Assembly: GCA_049606855.1 (NCBI GenBank)
Contig: JBMYVY010000014.1
Coordinates: forward strand, 1-62,476
Direction: 5' to 3'
Length of the DNA stretch: 62,476 bases
Origin: JBELHR01 sp049606855
GTDB lineage: Bacteria; Bacteroidota; Bacteroidia; Flavobacteriales; Flavobacteriaceae
Shown here piece after piece: positions 15,862 through 24,325 of this stretch (its first letter is position 1; each line of letters opens with the position of its first letter). The notes beneath the pieces are model-generated. The model did not search any database. It was not told the DNA's origin and was given only the letters and a program-made list of their open reading frames with translations. The translations under genes and the position numbers were made by a program.

Positions 15862-16272
15862 TTATTCACCGCGATACACCACAAAGTTTCGCGGTGTTTC
15901 ATATAGCTTTATTTCTAGCTCAAGACTTGATTCTATATGTTTTCTCAGATTTTGCCAAATTACAACAGCAATATTCTCAGCCGTAGGGTTCATTTGCTTA
16001 AATTCATCTACTTCCTCGTTGAGATTTTTATGATCCATACGCTCCTCTACTTCTTGCTTGATTAGATCTTTCAAAACCTTCATATCCATTACGAAACCTG
16101 TTTCTGGGTTAATATCACCTCTCACTCCGACTTCGAGCTCATAATTGTGCCCGTGATAATTTGGATTCGCGCATTTCCCAAAAATTGTTGCATTTCTCGC
16201 ATCAGACCACTCAGCATTGTAAAGGCGATGTGCCGCGTTGAAGTGGGCTTTTCTAAAAACTGTTACTTTCAT
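15862..16272 (-). CDS. queD: 6-carboxytetrahydropterin synthase / 6-pyruvoyl-tetrahydropterin synthase family
   Basis: 136 aa. Zinc ligands lie in FNAAHRL and in the HGH of NYHGHNYELEV; the catalytic cysteine lies in FGKCANPN, and the histidine/glutamate segments include MDHKNLNEE and a C-terminal KLYETPRNFVVY. The family makes 6-carboxytetrahydropterin for queuosine and 7-deazapurines, or pyruvoyl-tetrahydropterin. No other queuosine gene is adjacent, so the exact branch is inferred. It overlaps idi by 4 bp (ATGA-type coupling). Confidence 0.85.
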   Translation of the reverse strand: MKVTVFRKAHFNAAHRLYNAEWSDARNATIFGKCANPNYHGHNYELEVGVRGDINPETGFVMDMKVLKDLIKQEVEERMDHKNLNEEVDEFKQMNPTAENIAVVIWQNLRKHIESSLELEIKLYETPRNFVVYRGE

Positions 16273-16784
16273 AATTTCAAATGGTCATAAAAACGTTCAA
16301 AAATAATTTTAAACCATTCTGTGTAAGCCTCAGGATGAATGGCAATATCTTCCTTGACTGCTGCCAAATCCATCCATTTAAAAGCCTCAACTTCTTCTGG
16401 ATTAATGTGTGCTTCGTCGTTATAAGTTCCAATCATTACATGATCGAGTTCATGTTCAGTAAGTCCGTTATCAAAAGGGGCCTTATACACAAATGAAAAC
16501 AATTCTTTCAATTCACAGGTAAAACCCATTTCTTCCATCAATCGGCGCTTTCCCGCTTGAAGATTACTTTCCCCTTTACGCTGATGAGAACAACAGGTAT
16601 TGGTCCAAAGTAAAGGTGAATGATATTTATGTGCAGCTCGTTGCTGGAGCATTAATTCATTTTTATCATTGAGAATAAAAACAGAAAAAGCGCGGTGTAG
16701 GACCGCTTTTTCATGAGCCTCCATTTTGGGCATCAACCCCAATTCTTCATCTTTTTCATTAACGAGAATTACCTGTTCTTCCAT
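16269..16784 (-). CDS. idi: Isopentenyl-diphosphate delta-isomerase, type 1
   Basis: 171-aa Nudix-fold isomerase converting IPP to DMAPP in isoprenoid synthesis. Signature motifs: HRAFSVFILNDKNELMLQQR, the catalytic cysteine in WTNTCCSHQRKGE, the metal-binding glutamates in RRLMEEMGF, and the second catalytic glutamate region LTEHELDHVMIG. Length is normal for type 1. First gene of an idi-queD operon with a clear promoter (16803-16831). Confidence 0.93.
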   Translation of the reverse strand: MEEQVILVNEKDEELGLMPKMEAHEKAVLHRAFSVFILNDKNELMLQQRAAHKYHSPLLWTNTCCSHQRKGESNLQAGKRRLMEEMGFTCELKELFSFVYKAPFDNGLTEHELDHVMIGTYNDEAHINPEEVEAFKWMDLAAVKEDIAIHPEAYTEWFKIIFERFYDHLKL

Positions 16785-16802
16785 GTTTGTTTTGATTTAG
16801 AC

Positions 16803-16831
16803 CAAAGATAAAAAGTACTATTTGAATTCAA
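16803..16831 (-). promoter_or_regulatory. Promoter TTG-N18-TATCTTTG of the idi-queD operon
   Basis: Minus-strand TATCTTTG (plus 16803-16810) with TTG (plus 16829-16831) 18 bp upstream: a near-consensus Bacteroidota promoter 18 nt before the idi ATG. It lies back-to-back with the prfC promoter. Confidence 0.65.
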
Positions 16832-16864
16832 GCGCATTATCTCTTAAATTTCTTTGAAATAATT

Positions 16865-16872
16865 TATCTTTG
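16865..16872 (+). promoter_or_regulatory. -7 promoter element (TATCTTTG) of prfC
   Basis: TAnnTTTG, 22 nt before the prfC ATG and divergent from the idi promoter. No TTG at the canonical spacing. Confidence 0.45.
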
Positions 16873-16894
16873 CAGACCAAATACAGTAGCTATT

Positions 16895-18478
16895 ATGTCT
16901 TTAGTCCAAGAAATCAATAAAAGGAGAACTTTTGGAATCATTTCCCACCCCGATGCGGGTAAAACAACCTTAACTGAAAAGCTTCTTCTTTTTGGAGGTG
17001 CAATTCAAGAAGCAGGTGCCGTAAAGAACAATAAAATTAAAAAAGGGGCGACTTCTGATTTCATGGAGATTGAAAGACAAAGAGGGATTTCTGTTGCTAC
17101 TTCGGTATTGGCATTTAACTATCGAGAAAAGAAAATTAACATTCTTGATACTCCAGGTCACAAAGATTTTGCTGAAGACACTTTTAGAACATTGACAGCC
17201 GTTGACTCGGTTATTGTGGTTATTGACGTTGCGAAAGGGGTCGAGGCTCAAACCGAAAAATTGGTTCAGGTTTGTCGAATGCGGAAAATCCCAATGATTG
17301 TGTTTATCAATAAACTGGATCGCGAAGGAAAAGATGCCTTTGACCTTTTGGATGAGGTTGAGCAAAAATTAGGACTTCGAGTAACTCCTATGAGTTTTCC
17401 AATTGGAATGGGATATGACTTTAAAGGAATCTATAATATCTATGAAAAAAAGTTAAATATTTTTTCAGCTGACAATAAGCAAACTATTCAAGAAGGAGTA
17501 ATTTTCGAAAATGTAGACGATCCTTCTTTAGATGATCAAATCGGAGAAATGTCAGCATCAGTGCTCAGGGAAGAATTAGAATTAGTCGACGAAGTGTATC
17601 CGGAATTTGACCATCAAAGTTATCTAGATGGTGATCTTCAACCTGTGTTTTTTGGTTCTGCATTGAATAATTTTGGGGTAAAAGAATTATTAGATTGTTT
17701 TATAGAAATCGCTCCAAACCCTCAAGCCAAGGAATCAGACACTAGAGTTGTGAATGCGAATGAAGAGAAAATGACGGGTTTTGTCTTTAAAATCCACGCC
17801 AATATGGATCCAAAGCACCGAGATCGTCTTGCATTCGTAAAGATTGTATCTGGAACGTTTAAAAGGAATACCCCCTATCTACATGTTAGAAATAATAAAA
17901 AATTAAAATTCTCATCTCCAAACGCCTTTTTTGCAGAGAAAAAACAAATTGTAGATGAATCTTTTGCGGGTGATATCGTAGGACTTCACGATACGGGAAA
18001 TTTCAAAATTGGTGATACTTTAACCGAGGGTGAGGTGATGAATTATAAAGGAATTCCGAGTTTCTCTCCTGAACATTTCAGATACGTAAATAATGCTGAT
18101 CCAATGAAAGCCAAACAATTATACAAAGGCTTGGATCAATTAATGGATGAAGGGGTCGCACAGTTATTTACCCTTGAGCTTAATGGTAGAAAGGTAATCG
18201 GTACAGTGGGTGCACTTCAGTATGAAGTAATTCAATACCGACTGGAGCATGAATATGGTGCTAAATGTACCTATGAAAACCTTCCAATGCACAAGGTTTG
18301 CTGGGTTGAACCATCGGAAAACAACGAGGAATTCAAAGAATTTAAGAGAGTTAAACAACGTTATTTAGCCAAAGACAAAAGGGGTCAACTTGTATTCTTG
18401 GCTGATTCTGCTTTTACGATTCAAATGACTCAAGATAAATATCCTTCTGTGAAACTGCATTTCACATCAGAATTTTAA
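16895..18478 (+). CDS. prfC: Peptide chain release factor 3
   Basis: 527-aa translational GTPase that recycles RF1/RF2 from the ribosome. GTPase motifs: G1 SHPDAGKTTLTEKL, G3 DTPGHKDF, G4 INKLDREGKDAFDL. The insert NNKIKKGATSDFMEIERQRG is characteristic of RF3 and separates it from EF-G. The C-terminal domain III includes LDQLMDEGVAQLF. Monocistronic; its stop is close to the promoter of the downstream PPIase gene. Confidence 0.95.
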   Translation: MSLVQEINKRRTFGIISHPDAGKTTLTEKLLLFGGAIQEAGAVKNNKIKKGATSDFMEIERQRGISVATSVLAFNYREKKINILDTPGHKDFAEDTFRTLTAVDSVIVVIDVAKGVEAQTEKLVQVCRMRKIPMIVFINKLDREGKDAFDLLDEVEQKLGLRVTPMSFPIGMGYDFKGIYNIYEKKLNIFSADNKQTIQEGVIFENVDDPSLDDQIGEMSASVLREELELVDEVYPEFDHQSYLDGDLQPVFFGSALNNFGVKELLDCFIEIAPNPQAKESDTRVVNANEEKMTGFVFKIHANMDPKHRDRLAFVKIVSGTFKRNTPYLHVRNNKKLKFSSPNAFFAEKKQIVDESFAGDIVGLHDTGNFKIGDTLTEGEVMNYKGIPSFSPEHFRYVNNADPMKAKQLYKGLDQLMDEGVAQLFTLELNGRKVIGTVGALQYEVIQYRLEHEYGAKCTYENLPMHKVCWVEPSENNEEFKEFKRVKQRYLAKDKRGQLVFLADSAFTIQMTQDKYPSVKLHFTSEF

Positions 18479-18486
18479 ATATTAAG

Positions 18487-18494
18487 TACCTTTG
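18487..18494 (+). promoter_or_regulatory. -7 promoter element (TACCTTTG) of the PPIase gene
   Basis: TAnnTTTG, 16 nt upstream of the ATG at 18511, directly after the prfC stop. It makes a separate transcript likely. Confidence 0.4.
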
Positions 18495-18510
18495 TAAAAA
18501 AAATAAAAAA

Positions 18511-19443
18511 ATGGAAAACGGATTATACGCTAAAATAAATACCTCAAAAGGAGCAATCGTTTTGAAGCTAGAGTTTGAAAAAACACCTGGAACGGTGGGT
18601 AACTTTGTTGCCTTAGCGGAGGGGAATTTGGAGAACGATCACAAAAAACAAGGAACGCCTTATTACGACGGTTTAAAATTTCACCGTGTTATTGAAGACT
18701 TTATGATTCAAGGAGGCTGCCCAAGCGGAACGGGTTCAGGCGGACCTGGATACCAGTTTGATGATGAAATTCACCCAGAATTAAAACACGATGGACCTGG
18801 AGTTCTTTCAATGGCTAATGCCGGACCTGGAACAAACGGTTCTCAATTTTTTATTACTCATGGAGCAACTGCATGGTTGGATGGAAAACACACTGTTTTT
18901 GGTAAAGTAGTAGAAGGTCAAGATGTAGTAGATTCTATTGAACAAGGTGATGTTATGGAATCTGTTGAAATCGTTAGGGTCGGAGAAGCCGCTGAGAAAT
19001 TCAATGCTGTAGAGGCTTTTAGAAGCTTTGAAGGAGCTAGAGAAAAACGTTTAGCCGAAATTGCACAAGAAAGAGAAGCTGAATTAGAAAAATTAGCTGC
19101 TGGGTTTCAAAAGACGGATAGCGGATTGAGGTATAATATTCTTCAAAAAGGTAAAGGTAAAAAGGCAAATAAAGGAGATATGGTGTCCGTACATTACAAA
19201 GGGCAATTAGCCGATGGTACTGTATTTGATTCTTCATACGCTAGAAAGCAACCTATTGATTTTGCCTTAGGAGTAGGTCAGGTAATCTCCGGATGGGACG
19301 AGGGAATACAATTACTTCATGTGGGAGATAAAGCGAGACTTGTCATCCCAAGCGATTTAGCATACGGATCTAGTGGTGCAGGCGGAGTAATTCCTCCAGA
19401 TGCCACCTTAATTTTTGATGTAGAGTTGATGAATATCAAATAA
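18511..19443 (+). CDS. Dual-family peptidylprolyl isomerase: cyclophilin-FKBP fusion
   Basis: 310 aa with two complete PPIase domains and no signal peptide, so probably cytoplasmic. Residues about 5-150 are cyclophilin (FHRVIEDFMIQGGCPSGTG, NGSQFFITHG, WLDGKHTVFGKVVEG). Residues about 165-200 form a charged helical linker (EKRLAEIAQEREAELEKLAA). Residues about 205-310 are FKBP (VSVHYKGQLADGTVFDSSYA, ALGVGQVISGWDEGI, YGSSGAGGVIPPDATLIFDV). Active-site residues look intact in both. This matches the cyclophilin-N/FKBP-C dual immunophilins known from flavobacteria. Confidence 0.93.
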   Translation: MENGLYAKINTSKGAIVLKLEFEKTPGTVGNFVALAEGNLENDHKKQGTPYYDGLKFHRVIEDFMIQGGCPSGTGSGGPGYQFDDEIHPELKHDGPGVLSMANAGPGTNGSQFFITHGATAWLDGKHTVFGKVVEGQDVVDSIEQGDVMESVEIVRVGEAAEKFNAVEAFRSFEGAREKRLAEIAQEREAELEKLAAGFQKTDSGLRYNILQKGKGKKANKGDMVSVHYKGQLADGTVFDSSYARKQPIDFALGVGQVISGWDEGIQLLHVGDKARLVIPSDLAYGSSGAGGVIPPDATLIFDVELMNIK

Positions 19444-19450
19444 TCACAAT

Positions 19451-19480
19451 AAGCACCTTTTTTAAAGGTGCTTTTTTTTT
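19451..19480 (+). terminator. Intrinsic terminator after the PPIase gene
   Basis: 10-bp stem AAGCACCTTT / AAAGGTGCTT with a TTT loop, followed by a T tract on the plus strand. Confidence 0.85.
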
Positions 19481-19505
19481 ATTAAGTTTATAAAAAACAA
19501 ACTTT

Positions 19506-19955
19506 ATGAAATCTCAGGATACTTGGTTCTCAGAATATGCAGTGAGCCATCAGAATCAGACCAATCAAAAAATTCATTATATCTGTGTACCCTTAATTTT
19601 TTGGAGTATCGTTGGATTGCTAGTTAGTATTCCTTCCAAAAGTTTAGGAATAGAGAATCCCTACTTAGGGAATTGGGCCATACCAGTACTAGGTTTGGCC
19701 ATGATTTTTTATTTTTTAAACTTAAAATTAAAAAACAGCATTCTAATGCTGGTTTTTGCCTTGTTATGCATTGCTTTTGCGGTATGGGTCTCTAAGTATG
19801 TCTCGCTATGGAAACTCTCCTTAGCAGTGTTTGTAATAGCGTGGATTGGACAATTCTATGGACATAAACTCGAAGGAGCAAAACCAAGTTTTCTAGAGGA
19901 TTTACAATTTTTATTGATCGGTCCGGCTTGGGTATTTGAGAAAATGACTCGCTAA
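19506..19955 (+). CDS. Mpo1/DUF962 family membrane protein (2-hydroxy fatty acid dioxygenase-like)
   Basis: 149 aa with about four transmembrane segments. Family histidines are present: SHQNQTNQKIHYICVPLIFW near the N-terminus and WIGQFYGHKLEGAKPSFLED near the C-terminus. In yeast, Mpo1 is an Fe(II) dioxygenase that shortens 2-hydroxy fatty acids made from phytosphingosine. Sphingolipids and 2-hydroxy or odd/iso fatty acids are common in Bacteroidota, so a role in fatty-acid alpha-oxidation is plausible but unproven here. The TAA stop directly abuts the ATG of the next gene, so they are co-translated. Confidence 0.8.
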   Translation: MKSQDTWFSEYAVSHQNQTNQKIHYICVPLIFWSIVGLLVSIPSKSLGIENPYLGNWAIPVLGLAMIFYFLNLKLKNSILMLVFALLCIAFAVWVSKYVSLWKLSLAVFVIAWIGQFYGHKLEGAKPSFLEDLQFLLIGPAWVFEKMTR

Positions 19956-20282
19956 ATGGACTTTGATCAATGGCAGAAGGTTGACCTAAGAGTTGGTGAA
20001 ATTATAGAAGTTAAGGACTTTCCAAATGCCAGAAAACCTGCCTATCAACTCTGGATAGATTTTGGGCCTTTAGGAGTCAAAAAATCTTCTGCACAAATTA
20101 CAGCACACTATAGCCCAGAAGATCTTATTGGAAGGAAAATAATTGCGGTAGTGAATTTTCCTAAAAAACAGATTGCAAATTTTATGTCGGAATGTTTAGT
20201 GTTAGGCTATTATAACAGCGACAATCATGTGATTCTAGCTTCTGTAAGTCAAACTGCTCTTCTTGGAAGCCCTATAAATTAA
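19956..20282 (+). CDS. CsaA-like tRNA-binding domain protein
   Basis: 108-aa single-domain OB-fold protein of the EMAP/tRNA_bind family: VDLRVGEIIEVKDFPNARKP, LGVKKSSAQIT, VVNFPKKQIANFMSECLVLG. It resembles CsaA/YgjH (MetRS C-terminal domain homologues), dimeric RNA-binding proteins once described as secretion chaperones. The physiological role is unclear. It starts immediately after the Mpo1-like gene and ends in a strong terminator. Confidence 0.88.
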   Translation: MDFDQWQKVDLRVGEIIEVKDFPNARKPAYQLWIDFGPLGVKKSSAQITAHYSPEDLIGRKIIAVVNFPKKQIANFMSECLVLGYYNSDNHVILASVSQTALLGSPIN

Positions 20283-20315
20283 AAGAGCTGTGCAGATTTA
20301 GGTGCACAGCTCTTT
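20282..20315. terminator. Bidirectional terminator (CsaA-like / M14 peptidase)
   Basis: 13-bp hairpin AAAGAGCTGTGCA / TGCACAGCTCTTT, loop GATTTAGG, between two convergent genes. It overlaps the last base of the CsaA-like stop codon. Confidence 0.85.
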
Positions 20316-20323
20316 GTTTTAAA

Positions 20324-22840
20324 TTACATCTGATCTCCGAAGAAGACCGCATTCATTAGTAGCTTATTAGTACCGTACCAAAAGGCTCTAAAGTTGGTAT
20401 TATCTGTAAATCCGATGACTTTACCTCTTCCCTTTCTTCCAATTACCAAGGGCAGTGTGTTTCCAATAACGGCTGCATTCTCTTTTGAGATATAACCACT
20501 TTGTAGCGGAGATGCTGTATATTGTAGTGGATTCATATAAGACGACTCTGCTGCCTGAATGAAAAGCGTTGTGTTTCTAAACATAGAAATATTATCCCCT
20601 TCATAACCAAAATTAATTGGGTGAGTTCTGTCTTGCTTTGCTGCAAAAATAGCCCCTCCAATAACTTGAGCACCACGGAAATCACCTTTAGATTCAAAAT
20701 TCACATTACGAGTTTCTGGTTTGGATTTCACCCAATCAAACTTCAAAAATTCCTGATTTTTCAAATAGTTCAGTGCATAGCGATAGGCTACTACATTTCC
20801 TCCATTTGAAACCCAAGTCTTCAGTTTTTCAGTTCCTGCTTTGTCCAAATCAGAACCACTAACCATAATTATGGTAGTATATCTCGATAAATCTACTCTA
20901 TTAAAATAGTCCTTATCAATTTTAGTAATCTTCATGTCAAATCGCGTATCAAATAAATGCCACACTTCACCAGCATCATAAGAAGAGGTTCTTCCTCCTA
21001 CTATCATGGCAACCTTTGGTTGTTCCAAGGCTTTAAAATTATTTGACCCCAAATCAATCCCAGCAGTTAGCCCGGTTGACACTCCTGTTATCTGTACATG
21101 AGAATCTTGTGCAACCGTTTGCATGAAATTATGCATTTCCTCTGCACTCATTGATTGATTGGCTACTGGAATTAATATAGTTCCATAATCATAAGATTTA
21201 CCCTCAAGGCTAAATGTTTTCATTCCAACCTTTGCTTTTAACCCATTGGCTAATATACTATTCAAAGCTTTAGGCGTATAATACTCATGCCATTCCATTA
21301 AATAGGCATAATCACTCTTTTGACTAACCATTCCTTTTGGTAAATCCAGGCCTGTAACTTGGTTTCCTTTTAAATCATTTCCTTTTGAATAACCGTAATT
21401 GACATCGAAGGCCAAAGGAAAGGTCCAAGCCGATACATCATAGAATAAACTGTCTTGAAATTTAGTGCGCTTTTCAAACATCGCTTTGATCAATCGATGA
21501 TTTTTTTGATTCATTTCTACAGCATAAGAATAATCCGGCGCAAACGAATTACCTGAGATCTCTGTAACAGTCTTTAATTTATATACTTCTATTTGATGTC
21601 TTTGCAAAATTTCAGCTAAACGAGCCGTTTTCGAAGCATCTTTAGTTCCACCAAAAACCAAGGTTTGTTGCTTAGACGCTAAAGCTTCTTTTTTTGCATT
21701 CTTATAAAAATCCTGATGATAAGTCAAAATGTCTGTTCTCAAGGCCTGAGCAGCCTCCAAGGTTGAAAGAGCCGCAGTAAACTGATTCCTTACCGTGAAA
21801 GGAAAGGTTAAGACTCCATTTGCACTTTCTTGGGCATGGCCTCTGGATGACGCCTGCTCAAATAAAATTCCAATTCCACCATTAATATCTGGAAAAGTTG
21901 ATCCCTTTCCATAATAAAAGTCGTCAAAACTCTCCTCGGTATAATACAGTGAACCAATTTTATCTAAGGCTTTGGCATGATAATTACCGATAGACTTGGT
22001 TAACTCTTGATTCATTTTCGGGGTCAAAGGATGCGTTCTTGAAGGAATCCCAGGTTGAAAGAAAAAAGAAGCATTTGTTCCCATTTCATGATGGTCGGTC
22101 AAGATATTTGGTTGCCAGTGATGGAAACTTTTAATACGAGCGCGTGATTCTGGTAATTGCACAGGCAACCAATCACGGTTCATGTCAAAGTAATAATGAT
22201 TCGTTCTTCCTCCTGGCCAAACTTCATGATATTCACGATCGTTTGGATCTGGGTTTACATTTATCGCTTTATTGGTATTCGCCCAATAAGCAAATCTTTG
22301 CAGCCCATCTGGATTATACGAAGGATCAAATAGCACCACAACATTTTTGAGTAAATTATCAATTTCTTCTCCTTGTGCCGCCGCTAAATAATAAGCCACA
22401 GCTAAACCGGCATTTGCTCCAGAAGGTTCATTTCCATGAATAGAAAATCCTTGATACACGACAATTGGCATATCCGTTATCGAGGCCGTTGCATCTGGAT
22501 TATTACTTAATTCTAGGTGTTCCTTTCTAATAGTTTCAATATTAGTATGATTCTCTGGGCTAGTTATGGTCAACAAAAGTAAAGGGCGACCTTCAAATGT
22601 TACTCCTCTATCTTCAAGAGTTATGCGGTTTGAGGCCTGTGCCAAAACCTTCATGTATTCCACTAATTTATCGTGAGTCACATGCCACTCTCCTACCTCA
22701 TGCCCAATAACTGATTTGGGAGTGGGTATATTCGAGTCGTATTGAACTCCATCTGGCAAATAATAAGAAAGATCAAGTTGATCTTGTGCTTGCAAGGAAA
22801 ATACAGCAAGCAGAAACATTGAGGTGAGTAAATTTTTCAC
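20324..22840 (-). CDS. Secreted M14-family zinc carboxypeptidase with C-terminal GATase/DJ-1-like domain
   Basis: 838 aa. Signal peptide MKNLLTSMFLLAVFSLQAQ. Peptidase M14 domain about 40-370: zinc ligands in SIHGNEPSGANAG (HxxE) and TDHHEMG, substrate region DPSYNPDG and NRDW, and probable catalytic glutamate in GILFEQASSRG. From about residue 580 a separate alpha/beta segment (PKVAMIVGGRTSSYDAGEVW, TTIIMVSGSD) looks like a glutamine-amidotransferase-fold domain without an obvious nucleophile. Exported metallopeptidases of this architecture are common in Bacteroidota. No type IX secretion C-terminal domain is evident. A TATATTTG box (minus strand, 22864-22871) precedes the ATG. Confidence 0.88.
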   Translation of the reverse strand: MKNLLTSMFLLAVFSLQAQDQLDLSYYLPDGVQYDSNIPTPKSVIGHEVGEWHVTHDKLVEYMKVLAQASNRITLEDRGVTFEGRPLLLLTITSPENHTNIETIRKEHLELSNNPDATASITDMPIVVYQGFSIHGNEPSGANAGLAVAYYLAAAQGEEIDNLLKNVVVLFDPSYNPDGLQRFAYWANTNKAINVNPDPNDREYHEVWPGGRTNHYYFDMNRDWLPVQLPESRARIKSFHHWQPNILTDHHEMGTNASFFFQPGIPSRTHPLTPKMNQELTKSIGNYHAKALDKIGSLYYTEESFDDFYYGKGSTFPDINGGIGILFEQASSRGHAQESANGVLTFPFTVRNQFTAALSTLEAAQALRTDILTYHQDFYKNAKKEALASKQQTLVFGGTKDASKTARLAEILQRHQIEVYKLKTVTEISGNSFAPDYSYAVEMNQKNHRLIKAMFEKRTKFQDSLFYDVSAWTFPLAFDVNYGYSKGNDLKGNQVTGLDLPKGMVSQKSDYAYLMEWHEYYTPKALNSILANGLKAKVGMKTFSLEGKSYDYGTILIPVANQSMSAEEMHNFMQTVAQDSHVQITGVSTGLTAGIDLGSNNFKALEQPKVAMIVGGRTSSYDAGEVWHLFDTRFDMKITKIDKDYFNRVDLSRYTTIIMVSGSDLDKAGTEKLKTWVSNGGNVVAYRYALNYLKNQEFLKFDWVKSKPETRNVNFESKGDFRGAQVIGGAIFAAKQDRTHPINFGYEGDNISMFRNTTLFIQAAESSYMNPLQYTASPLQSGYISKENAAVIGNTLPLVIGRKGRGKVIGFTDNTNFRAFWYGTNKLLMNAVFFGDQM

Positions 22841-22873
22841 GTTTTTTGGTTTATTCGTTTACTCAAATATAGT

Positions 22874-22897
22874 AAAAAAGTCTCCCTAGGAGACTTT
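22874..22897 (-). terminator. Terminator overlapping the end of the DUF1338 gene
   Basis: GTCTCC-CTA-GGAGAC with AAA/TTT extension; the TAG stop of the DUF1338 gene (22886-22888) is the loop. On the minus strand it is followed by six T residues. Confidence 0.75.
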
Positions 22898-23689
22898 CAT
22901 ATTAGTAGATTCAAAAATTTTATCAGCGGACCCTGTGACGAATCCTGAAAACAATTCTCCTTCCTCTTTGTGATATCGATAGGCAAATTCATAATAACAG
23001 GAAGTCACTTCAAAATTTCCCTCTTCAAAATCCATTTCAATCCGGTCTGCCAAAATACTTGATTGTTCCAATAAATCTGACTTACTTCCCTTTATTTCGC
23101 CTCCAGATTCATTGAGCTTAAAACCGTTTTCCTTTAAAAAACTATTCACCTCAACCAAGGAATTCATGCTTTTCAATGCATTTGCTGATACCGTAAAGTG
23201 GTTTGCACAAAATCCATTAATATACAACCATGCCGCGTATTCACTCTGTTCTAACATGGATTCATACTGAGCATAGCTAGGTGTGCCCCATAGTCTACCT
23301 TTTAAAATTAGTTCTTCTGAGGATAAATCTTGAGGACTGATCTGTGCCAACATATGATCAACCATCCCTTGTAAACTAGAGTCAAATTTTTCTAATTTTA
23401 ATTCAGAGATAAACACACGTGGCGCCTGCTTATCCCCTGGAATTTCAAAATGATGGGCATTCAGATGCTTTTCTTTAAAATCATAGCTTCCTGCCAAAAC
23501 ATAACCCAGTTTTAAAAAGGGTTTACTTATTACCCCGATATCCACCCTTGGGTCATTAAAGGTTCTAATAGCAATGTGATCGTTTAAAACTTGTTCTCCA
23601 TGCTCCTCAAATAAACTTTTGACACGCTCAGCAGAGGGAGTTCTGTTGACATACTCCGCCCATAATGCAGAAAATATTTTGTTAGTCAT
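22886..23689 (-). CDS. DUF1338 protein, probable 2-oxoadipate dioxygenase/decarboxylase (HglS-like)
   Basis: 267 aa. DUF1338 (HglS/YdcJ) is an Fe(II) enzyme family with a His-His-Glu site; the characterised Pseudomonas member converts 2-oxoadipate to D-2-hydroxyglutarate in lysine catabolism. Matching candidates here are H38 in NDHIAIRTFN, H164 in CANHFTVS and E234 in CYYEFAYR. The protein is shorter than the Pseudomonas enzyme. It is divergent from an Lrp regulator followed by an FAD/Fe-S dehydrogenase, a context that fits the same pathway. Its stop codon lies inside a terminator hairpin. Confidence 0.82.
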   Translation of the reverse strand: MTNKIFSALWAEYVNRTPSAERVKSLFEEHGEQVLNDHIAIRTFNDPRVDIGVISKPFLKLGYVLAGSYDFKEKHLNAHHFEIPGDKQAPRVFISELKLEKFDSSLQGMVDHMLAQISPQDLSSEELILKGRLWGTPSYAQYESMLEQSEYAAWLYINGFCANHFTVSANALKSMNSLVEVNSFLKENGFKLNESGGEIKGSKSDLLEQSSILADRIEMDFEEGNFEVTSCYYEFAYRYHKEEGELFSGFVTGSADKIFESTNMKVS

Positions 23690-23778
23690 TTTATTTCAAA
23701 TTTTTCCACCAAAATTCAAATATTTCATTGTATTTACGACACAATAAACTAATTTTAACACCATAATAGATGAATTAT

Positions 23779-23791
23779 AATCAAATTGATT
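23779..23791. promoter_or_regulatory. Candidate operator dyad in the DUF1338/Lrp divergent region
   Basis: AATCAA-A-TTGATT, a perfect 6+1+6 dyad with a partly symmetric AT-rich continuation, roughly midway in the 147-bp divergent region. Position and symmetry suit autoregulation by the adjacent Lrp/AsnC protein; this is inference. Confidence 0.4.
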
Positions 23792-23836
23792 TTATAATAT
23801 TGGTATTCATGTAATTCTGGTCCCAAATTCAAAAAT

Positions 23837-24325
23837 ATGCACAAAACGAACTACCAAATTGACTTTATTGATTCAGAAATTTTGAAAATTCTTCAACAGG
23901 ATGCTAGACATCCGTATTCGATGATTGCTGAAAAATTAAACATATCCAATTCTTTAGTACATCAACGAATTTCAAAAATGAATCAGGCTGGAATTATTAA
24001 AAATTCAACTTTAGCTATTAATCCAGGAGGTCTAGGCTATTCGACCAAGTCGTATACCGGAATCAGATTAAAAGAAGCCCGTTATGCAGAATCTGTGATG
24101 CTAGAATTGAAAAAAATTAAAGAAATCACCGAATGTAACTACGTTTCTGGAAATTATGCCATATTTATTTTGATATTTGCAAGAGATAACGAACATTTAC
24201 GACGAATTCTTTATCAAAACATACATCTCATTGATGGAGTAGCTGGAACGGATACTTTTATATCATTTGAAACATGTTTTGAGAGAACTATCCCGATAAA
24301 AGACCAAAGAACTAATGAAAATTAA
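23837..24325 (+). CDS. Lrp/AsnC-family transcriptional regulator
   Basis: 162 aa. N-terminal HTH: DSEILKILQQDARHPYSMIA, then LNISNSLVHQRISKMNQAGI. A C-terminal RAM/AsnC ligand domain includes ITECNYVSGNYAIFILIFA and GTDTFISFET. Such proteins sense amino acids or 2-oxo acids. It is divergent from the DUF1338 gene and overlaps the FAD/Fe-S dehydrogenase gene by 11 bp, so it is very probably the local regulator of this catabolic pair. Confidence 0.9.
   Translation: MHKTNYQIDFIDSEILKILQQDARHPYSMIAEKLNISNSLVHQRISKMNQAGIIKNSTLAINPGGLGYSTKSYTGIRLKEARYAESVMLELKKIKEITECNYVSGNYAIFILIFARDNEHLRRILYQNIHLIDGVAGTDTFISFETCFERTIPIKDQRTNEN

Noticed and set aside
16970..17365. 131-aa open frame on the minus strand inside prfC
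   Set aside because: Antisense to the conserved GTPase domain of RF3, with a low-complexity translation unlike any family; a shadow of the real gene.
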